64,000 bases of DNA. It comes from Actinomadura cremea. Its GTDB lineage: Bacteria > Actinomycetota > Actinomycetes > Streptosporangiales > Streptosporangiaceae. Position 1 is the first letter of the stretch, and each line of letters opens with the position of its first letter. The stretch is taken from assembly GCF_014648495.1 (NCBI RefSeq), contig NZ_BMRF01000006.1:280949-344948 (forward strand), given 5' to 3'. The notes beneath the pieces were generated by a model that ran no database searches, was not told the origin of the DNA, and saw only the letters and a list, made by a program, of their open reading frames with translations. Of this stretch, positions 58,011 to 64,000 are shown piece by piece. Made by a program: the position numbers and the translations under genes.

Positions 58011-60250
58011 GGGGCGAACCAGACGGCGCCGAGCGGCGGGACGCGCAGGACGGCCGACGCGGGCAGCCCGTGGCACGGTTCGGCGGCGGCCTCGATGCGG
58101 CCGAGGTTGCCGACGCCGCTGCCGCCGTACTCGTACACGTCGGTGTTGAGGATCTCCCGCCAGCCGCCCGTGCGCGGCAGACCCAGCCGGTAGTTCTCGT
58201 GCGGTTCCCCGGAGAAGTTGACCACGCAGGCGACGACCGGGGGTTCGGCCGCCGCCGCGGCGTCGCCGGCGCGGACCGTCCCGTACCGCAGGAAGGACAG
58301 GGTGTTGCCGCCCGCGTCGTTGCCGTCGATCCAGCGGAAGCCCTCGTGGTCGCTGTCGCGCGTCCACAGCGCGGGCTCCTCCCGGTAGGCGAGGTTGAGG
58401 TCGCGGACGAGCTTCTGCAGGCCGAGGTGGTTGGCGCCCTCGGCGGCGTTCTCCAGCAGCCACCAGTCGAGGGGCCGCTCCTCGGCCCATTCGGCGCCCT
58501 GCCCGAACTCCTGCCCCATGAACAGGAGCTGCTTGCCGGGGTGCGACCACATGTAGGCGAGGAGCGCGCGGAGCCCGGCGAACTTCTGCCAGGCGTCCCC
58601 GGGCATCTTGCTGAGCAGCGAGCCCTTCCCGTGGACGACCTCGTCGTGCGACAGCGGCAGGACGTAGTTCTCCGAGAACGCGTACATGAGCGAGAACGTG
58701 ATCTCGTTGTGGTGGTAGTGCCGGAACACCGGTTCGTGGCGCAGATACTCCAGCGTGTCGTGCATCCACCCCATGTTCCACTTGAAGCCGAACCCGAGAC
58801 CGCCCAGGTGCGTCGGGCGGGACACCCCCGGCCACGCCGTCGACTCCTCGGCGACCGTGATGATGCCCGGGTTGCGCTTGTAGACCGTGGCGTTCATCTC
58901 CTGGAGGAAGGAGATGGCCTCCAGGTTCTCCCGGCCGCCGTACACGTTCGGGGTCCAGCCGCCCTCTTCGCGTGAGTAGTCCAGGTACAGCATCGACGCC
59001 ACGGCGTCCACGCGGAGCCCGTCGATGTGGAACTCCTCCAGCCAGTACGACGCGTTCGCCACCAGGAAGTTGCGGACCTCCGCGCGCCCGTAGTTGAACA
59101 CGAGCGTCCCCCAGTCGGGGTGCTCGCCGCGCGCCGGGTCGTCGTGCTCGTACAGGGCGGTGCCGTCGAAGCGGGCGAGGGCCCACTCGTCCTTGGGGAA
59201 GTGGGCCGGGACCCAGTCCATCAGGACGCCGACGCCCGCCTGGTGCAGCCGGTCGATGAGGTGCCGGAAGTCGTCCGGGGTGCCGAACCGGGAGGTGGGC
59301 GCGTAGTAGGACGTCACCTGGTAGCCCCAGGACGGCCCGTAGGGGTGTTCGGTCACGGGCAGGAGCTGGACGTGCGTGAACCCCATGTCCTTGACGTACG
59401 TGGTGAGTTCCGACGCGAGTTCCCGGTAGCCGAGGCCGGGACGCCACGAGCCGAGGTGGACCTCGTACACGCTCATCGGCTCGTGCAGCCAGTCGTGCCG
59501 CTTGCGTTCGTCCATCCATTCGGCGTCGCCCCACTCGTAGGACGAGGTGAACACGCGGGACGCGGTCGCCGGGGGCTGCTCGGTGTAGCGCGCCATCGGG
59601 TCGGCCTTGGCGCGCCAGTGCCCGTCGGCGCCGAGGATCTCGAACTTGTAGCGCATGCCGTCGTCGACGCCCGGGACGAACAGCTCCCAGACGCCGGTGG
59701 AGCCGAGCGACCGCATGGGGTGGGCGCGCCCGTCCCAGTGGTTGAAGTCGCCGACCACCCGGACGCCCCGCGCGGTCGGCGCCCACACGGCGAACGCGGT
59801 GCCGGTGACCTGGCCGAACGACGAGGTGTAGGTGCGGACCCGGGCGCCGAGCGCGTGCCATAGCTCCTCGTGCCGGCCCTCGCTGATCAGGTGCAGGTCC
59901 AGCTCGCCGAGCGTCGGCAGGTGCCGGTACGGGTCGTCCTGGACGTTCTCGAACCCGTCCCCGTAGGCGACGGCCAGCCGGTAGTCGGGCACCGCGAGCG
60001 GCGCCTCGTCCTCGTCGTCGCCCGACAGCGACGAGCCGATCGGCAGGGTGCCCGCGAACACGCCCTGGTGGACGTGCCGGAGCGGGTGCCGGTCGCCGTT
60101 CGGCAGGACGACCTCGACCCGTTCGGCGAGCGGGCGCAGCGCCCGGACGGTGACGCCCGAGCGGCCCGGATGGGCGCCGAGGACGCCGTGCGGATCATGG
60201 TGGTCGCCGCCGACGAGCCGGTCGATCTCCGCGTGCGTCACCCGCGCCAT
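58004..60250 (-). CDS. glgB: 1,4-alpha-glucan branching enzyme GlgB
   Basis: 748 aa GH13 branching enzyme of full length. N1 domain ([20 protein letters not shown]), CBM48 ([20 protein letters not shown]) and the catalytic barrel with [20 protein letters not shown], nucleophile Asp in [11 protein letters not shown], acid/base Glu in [12 protein letters not shown] and [15 protein letters not shown]. It introduces alpha-1,6 branches in glycogen or in GlgE-made alpha-glucan. GAGGAGG lies 10 bases before ATG 60250. It stands apart from treS/maltokinase by a 1.7 kb segment with the GntR gene. Confidence 0.97.
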   Translation of the reverse strand: MARVTHAEIDRLVGGDHHDPHGVLGAHPGRSGVTVRALRPLAERVEVVLPNGDRHPLRHVHQGVFAGTLPIGSSLSGDDEDEAPLAVPDYRLAVAYGDGFENVQDDPYRHLPTLGELDLHLISEGRHEELWHALGARVRTYTSSFGQVTGTAFAVWAPTARGVRVVGDFNHWDGRAHPMRSLGSTGVWELFVPGVDDGMRYKFEILGADGHWRAKADPMARYTEQPPATASRVFTSSYEWGDAEWMDERKRHDWLHEPMSVYEVHLGSWRPGLGYRELASELTTYVKDMGFTHVQLLPVTEHPYGPSWGYQVTSYYAPTSRFGTPDDFRHLIDRLHQAGVGVLMDWVPAHFPKDEWALARFDGTALYEHDDPARGEHPDWGTLVFNYGRAEVRNFLVANASYWLEEFHIDGLRVDAVASMLYLDYSREEGGWTPNVYGGRENLEAISFLQEMNATVYKRNPGIITVAEESTAWPGVSRPTHLGGLGFGFKWNMGWMHDTLEYLRHEPVFRHYHHNEITFSLMYAFSENYVLPLSHDEVVHGKGSLLSKMPGDAWQKFAGLRALLAYMWSHPGKQLLFMGQEFGQGAEWAEERPLDWWLLENAAEGANHLGLQKLVRDLNLAYREEPALWTRDSDHEGFRWIDGNDAGGNTLSFLRYGTVRAGDAAAAAEPPVVACVVNFSGEPHENYRLGLPRTGGWREILNTDVYEYGGSGVGNLGRIEAAAEPCHGLPASAVLRVPPLGAVWFAPE

Positions 60251-60713
60251 GGCGTCATGGCCTCCTCGTCCCCGACCCTGTTGCCGCTTCCAAGGGATGA
60301 GTGCCCCGAGATCGGCCTGTTTCACATGTGCGGACCGACCCTTTCCAACAGATTGCGATCCGTTCAGGAGACGGGGGTTGCGGAAGGGCGCGATGCACCG
60401 TCTTGTGACGGTTCCGCCACTCCCCGCGACGGACGTGCGCCTCATCGGCCCCGCCGAACAATTCTTGGCGATCGACGGGATTCTCAGCGGAAAAGTTGCG
60501 ACCGTACGGGCGGCACCACTCTTTGTTTGGGGGTCGCGCCGAAGGCGCCGCCCGTACGGTCACGTCTACCTGGCCCCAGGGGCTACATCGACCCCTCCGC
60601 CACGGGATCCACTTTCGTGTCACTCCAGCGACACAAGTACCTGTCGTTTCGGCCCGTCCCGGCCCGGTCCGGCCCCGCGCACGGGCCGGGCCGCGACGGT
60701 CCCCGCATCCGCG
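60251..60713. other. Intergenic region upstream of glgB
   Basis: 463 bases with no convincing gene. It contains the glgB promoter area (60255-60400) and a moderately A+T-rich centre. A striking 15-base inverted repeat (separate entry) is the clearest structure. Frames through it are short and lack coding bias. Confidence 0.5.
60500..60561. repeat. Perfect 15-base inverted repeat upstream of glgB
   Basis: GACCGTACGGGCGGC (60500-60514) and GCCGCCCGTACGGTC (60547-60561) are exact reverse complements with a 32-base loop. A smaller stem GCGCC-GAA-GGCGC (60536-60548) lies in the loop and competes with the base of the larger one by two bases. It could be a terminator for the small gene upstream, a leader structure of glgB mRNA, or a short mobile-repeat remnant. 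Confidence 0.65.
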
Positions 60714-60932
60714 TCACCGGTCGCCGCGCCCCTCCCCGGTCTGCTCGCGCAGCAGCGCGCGCAGGCCCGCCGAGTCGTCCGCGGCCACCGTCATCGCATA
60801 TCCCGCCTGCAGTTGGGCGTCGGTGAGGTCCCCGCTCCGGGTCGCGTACCAGCGGCCCGCATCGCTGCGCCAGACCTGCCAGCCCGGAAACTCCGTCTCG
60901 ATGGCCGTCTTCAGATCGTCGAAGTCGCCCAT
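60714..60932 (-). CDS. Small conserved hypothetical protein beside GntR
   Basis: 72 aa soluble protein: MGDFDDLKTAIETEFPGWQV, WRSDAGRWYATRSGDLTDAQ, LQAGYAMTVAADDSAGLRAL. The WQVWRSDAGRWYATR pattern recurs in small actinomycete proteins next to GntR regulators, function unknown. AAAGGA lies 8 bases before ATG 60932, which was preferred to the upstream in-frame ATG. Divergent from the GntR gene and probably controlled by it. Confidence 0.75.
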   Translation of the reverse strand: MGDFDDLKTAIETEFPGWQVWRSDAGRWYATRSGDLTDAQLQAGYAMTVAADDSAGLRALLREQTGEGRGDR

Positions 60933-60962
60933 CAAGGTCGTCCTTTCCCCGAGGCGGCTTTC

Positions 60963-60970
60963 TGTATACA
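60963..60970. promoter_or_regulatory. TGTATACA palindrome, candidate GntR operator
   Basis: An 8-base perfect palindrome, flanked by CT..AA, 31 bases upstream of the small hypothetical gene in the divergent region shared with GntR. GTATAC-centred sites are common for GntR/UTRA regulators. Confidence 0.4.
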
Positions 60971-61073
60971 AAAGTCTTACTCGGTCTCAGAGGTGTCAAG
61001 CTGTCCGTAAGCGGACCGTGCCCTCGGGGATAGCGCCGAGCAGGTATGGGAGGGACAGGAGGGGCGCCCGAGA

Positions 61074-61097
61074 ATCGAACGCCGGATCGAACGCCGG
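61074..61097. repeat. Two tandem 12-base repeats before the GntR gene
   Basis: ATCGAACGCCGG is repeated twice exactly and followed by a partial copy (ATCGAGCG). It lies 64-87 bases upstream of the GntR start, in the leader. Meaning unknown. Confidence 0.5.
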
Positions 61098-61160
61098 ATC
61101 GAGCGTCGCGCCGCGGACCGCGCAGCGGCACGGCGCCGGAAGAAGGGGAGGTGGACGCCC

Positions 61161-61949
61161 GTGCCGGACCGTCCCGCCTATCTGCGCATCGCCGACACGC
61201 TGCGAGAAGGGATCCGGGACGGCAGCCTTCCACCGGGATCGCGGCTGCCGACCATGGCGGTGCTGCGGCGGGCGCACGGCGTCTCGGAGATCGTCGTGCG
61301 GCAGGCCATCGCACTGCTGCGCGGCGAGGGCCTCGTCGAGACGCGCCGCGGCGGCGGCACCGTCGTCCGGATCCGGCCGCCCGTCCGCCGCGTCGCCATG
61401 GACCGGTACCGCGCGGTCGCCCCCGCCGGGGCGTCCGACCGGACGTCCGAGCAGCCGCCGGCCGCGCCGCTGACGACGTTCACCCACGACCAGAAGATCA
61501 CCTGGGAGGAGTACCGGCTCGACAAGGAGTTCACCCGCGTCCGCGCCGACCCCGAACTGGGCGCCCTGTTCGAGCTGTCCGCCGGGACGGAGCTGCTGCG
61601 CCGCCGGTTCGTCTTCTACGCGCGCGGGGAGCCGCAGCAGATCTCGGTGAACTTCCTGCCGTGGGGCCTGGTGGGCGACACCCCCGTGGCCGACCCCGCG
61701 AACGAGCCATGGCCCGGCGGGACGCTCGCGCAGCTCGCCTACCTCGGTCACCCGCCGACACGGGTCGAGGAGGCCGTCCGGTCCCGGATGCCGACCCCCG
61801 ACGAGGCCGAGACGCTCCGGCTGACCGGCGGCGTGCCCGTCCTCGCCATCACCCGCCGGCTGCTGTCCGGCGACGGCGTGATGGAGGTCTGCCGCGACAT
61901 CGTGCTGCCCGCCGACCGCGTCGTCCTCGACTACGCCATCGACCTCTGA
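61161..61949 (+). CDS. GntR-family regulator (HutC/UTRA type)
   Basis: 262 aa. Winged helix domain about 5-70 (AYLRIADTLREGIRDGSLPP, GSRLPTMAVLRRAHGVSEIV, VRQAIALLRGEGLVETRRGG), then a UTRA ligand domain (FTRVRADPELGALFELSAGT, ELLRRRFVFYARGEPQQISV, VLAITRRLLSGDGVMEVCRD). GGGGAGG precedes GTG 61161 by about 9 bases. It is convergent with the maltokinase gene and divergent from the small gene. A link to trehalose or glycogen metabolism is possible from position only. Confidence 0.9.
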   Translation: MPDRPAYLRIADTLREGIRDGSLPPGSRLPTMAVLRRAHGVSEIVVRQAIALLRGEGLVETRRGGGTVVRIRPPVRRVAMDRYRAVAPAGASDRTSEQPPAAPLTTFTHDQKITWEEYRLDKEFTRVRADPELGALFELSAGTELLRRRFVFYARGEPQQISVNFLPWGLVGDTPVADPANEPWPGGTLAQLAYLGHPPTRVEEAVRSRMPTPDEAETLRLTGGVPVLAITRRLLSGDGVMEVCRDIVLPADRVVLDYAIDL

Positions 61950-61968
61950 CCCCTCGCCCGCGTGCCCC

Positions 61969-63420
61969 TCAGCGCGCCAGCCGGTCCAGGGTCCTCAGCG
62001 GGACGGGCAGCCAGGACGGGCGGTTGCGCGCCTCGTACCGGACCTCGTAGACGGCCTTGTCCAGCTCCAGCGCCCGCAGAAGTCCCGCGTGCGCCACCGG
62101 GTCGGGGCCGCCCGCCGCCGCGTACCCGCGGCAGAACGCCGCCCGGTTCCGCCGCGACCAGGCCCGCGCCCGCTGCTCGACGGCCTCGGCGGCCGCCGGG
62201 GGCGACTCGCCGCCGCCCCCGGTCTGCAGGTAGCGCGCCGCGTACTCGAACGAGCGCAGCATCCCGGCGACGTCGCGCAGCGGATGCCCGAGCGCCCGCC
62301 GCTCCTCGGCCGTCCGGGCGGGCTCGCCCTCGAAGTCCAGCAGCACCCACCCGGTGTCCGTCCGCATCGCCTGCCCCAGGTGGTAGTCGCCGTGGACGCG
62401 CTGGAACGGCAGCGGCCGCGCGTTCGCGGCGCACCGCGCGAACACGTCGCGGATCGCGGCGGTGTAGGGGCGAAGGTCCGGGACGGCCGCGCTGACCTGC
62501 GACAACTGCTCGTTCATGTCCGCGATCCGGGAGCGCAGCTCGTCCGCCGGCAGCTCGGTCACCCCGAACGCGGCGGCGAGGTCGCGGTGCACCTGCGCGG
62601 TCGCGGCGCCGAGCCGCTCCGCCTCCGCCGCGAAGTCGCCCCCGGCGGCCCCGGCGTCCGTCGCCGGGACGGCCGCCGCCGCCCCGGGCTCGGCGCCGGG
62701 CGGCGGGGGATCGGCGGGCTGCGCGAACCAGTCGCGGACGCTGGTGAGCGCGAGCTGCCAGCCGTCCGATCCGGTCCGCAGGTACTCCGACAGCAGCGCG
62801 AGCGTCACCGGCTCGCCGCCCTCGCCCGCGCCCGGCTCGAGCTCCATCCAGCCGTGCACGGCGGGGACGTGCGCGCAGCCCTGCCGGGACAGCGCGAGGT
62901 TGATCTCCAGATCGGGGTTCACGCCGGGCGCCAGGCGGCGGAACAGCTTGCAGATGTAGGCGTCCCCGAAGACCAGCGAGGTGTTGCTCTGCTCGGCCGG
63001 GCTCGGCGCCGCCTCCAGGTCCGTCCGGATCCCGGTGCCCGGCGCGTGCCGGAACCGGACGGGCCCGAGCGCGTCCCCCGCGGCCATGTGCGCCAGCAGC
63101 GGGCGGGTCAGCTCCGGGTCGTGGGCCGCGTCGTAGACGTGCTCGACGCCGCCGTCCGCCGCCGCGAGCCGTCCGATCTCGCCGGGCCGCAGCCGCTCCG
63201 GCAGGTCGCGGCGGACGCCGAGGAGCAGCTGGTACCGCTCGGTGACGCCGTTCTGGTCGACGTCCAGGACGAGGTGGTGCAGTCCCGGGTCGCCGGGCCG
63301 CAGGACGGTGTCGGTCCCGATCGACAGCCCGTCGATCGGGCGGTGCTTGCCGCCGAACCACCGCTGCCGGGGCAGCCACTCCGCCAGGAGCCGGACGAGT
63401 GAGCGGTCGGGCGGCGCCAC
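61969..63420 (-). CDS. mak: Maltokinase
   Basis: 483 aa Pep2-type kinase forming maltose 1-phosphate, the GlgE substrate. The cap starts LAEWLPRQRWFGGKHRPIDG; the aminoglycoside-phosphotransferase-like kinase core has FQRVHGDYHLGQAMRTDTGW (catalytic Asp) and VLLDFEGEPARTAEERR (metal Asp). The C-terminal DKAVYEVRYEARNRPSWLPV motif is also typical. The Ala/Pro/Gly-rich insert near residue 245 is longer than usual. The GTG start lies 15 bases after the treS stop, so treS and mak form an operon and a TreS-Mak complex is expected. Confidence 0.94.
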   Translation of the reverse strand: MAPPDRSLVRLLAEWLPRQRWFGGKHRPIDGLSIGTDTVLRPGDPGLHHLVLDVDQNGVTERYQLLLGVRRDLPERLRPGEIGRLAAADGGVEHVYDAAHDPELTRPLLAHMAAGDALGPVRFRHAPGTGIRTDLEAAPSPAEQSNTSLVFGDAYICKLFRRLAPGVNPDLEINLALSRQGCAHVPAVHGWMELEPGAGEGGEPVTLALLSEYLRTGSDGWQLALTSVRDWFAQPADPPPPGAEPGAAAAVPATDAGAAGGDFAAEAERLGAATAQVHRDLAAAFGVTELPADELRSRIADMNEQLSQVSAAVPDLRPYTAAIRDVFARCAANARPLPFQRVHGDYHLGQAMRTDTGWVLLDFEGEPARTAEERRALGHPLRDVAGMLRSFEYAARYLQTGGGGESPPAAAEAVEQRARAWSRRNRAAFCRGYAAAGGPDPVAHAGLLRALELDKAVYEVRYEARNRPSWLPVPLRTLDRLAR

Positions 63421-63435
63421 GGTCAGATCACCTCT

Positions 63436-64000
<565 letters not shown>

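Overview
The window is 64 kb of chromosomal DNA from a high-G+C Gram-positive filamentous actinomycete. The basis is very G+C-rich third codon positions, many GTG starts, genes with leaderless-looking promoters, a DUF397 gene, an egt ergothioneine cluster and a gas vesicle cluster in the Streptomyces-type order O-A-F-G-Y-Z-J-L-S-K. A member of Streptosporangiales (Actinomadura or a relative) is my best guess, by inference only. I see no rRNA, tRNA, CRISPR array, insertion sequence or prophage.

Left end (1-11 kb): a Tat-exported cholesterol oxidase-like flavoenzyme; a metallo-beta-lactamase/rhodanese persulfide dioxygenase-like protein; a DUF397 protein; a secreted S1 protease; and an ECF sigma factor with a membrane-anchored partner. 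A KstR-like TetR regulator then faces three genes for one round of steroid side-chain beta-oxidation: a two-subunit acyl-CoA dehydrogenase and a fused MaoC-type hydratase. A near-consensus KstR palindrome lies between them.

11-24 kb: an HD hydrolase, an NTF2-like protein, a DHFR-family protein, an ArsR/glyoxalase pair and the ten-gene gas vesicle operon (13.8-19.3 kb) behind a sigma-B-type promoter. These are followed by two TetR regulators, one facing a 14-helix MFS exporter, and a sigma factor fused to a membrane anchor.

24-36 kb: egtABCD (no egtE) makes hercynine and the glutamylcysteine route to ergothioneine. Next come an SGNH lipoprotein, a membrane acyltransferase, a LacI regulator and a four-gene osmoprotectant (OpuC/ProU-like) ABC importer.

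36-41 kb: a polymorphic-toxin locus. An RHS protein ends in a deaminase-fold toxin and is followed by two small, overlapping genes that share a DWx4CxCGx4H motif and look like duplicated immunity genes.

41-52 kb: small hypothetical genes, a TetR-SDR-CMD operon, and a histidine-utilisation regulon. Here an IclR regulator diverges from hutH-hutU-M20 hydrolase-hutF-hutI, and the M20 enzyme probably stands in for HutG.

52-64 kb: flavin reductase, SppA protease, PaaI thioesterase, a transmembrane Ser/Thr kinase, a NUDIX-NYN fusion, an ACT protein, then the alpha-glucan/trehalose genes glgB, maltokinase and treS (cut by the window edge), with a GntR regulator and a small protein between them.
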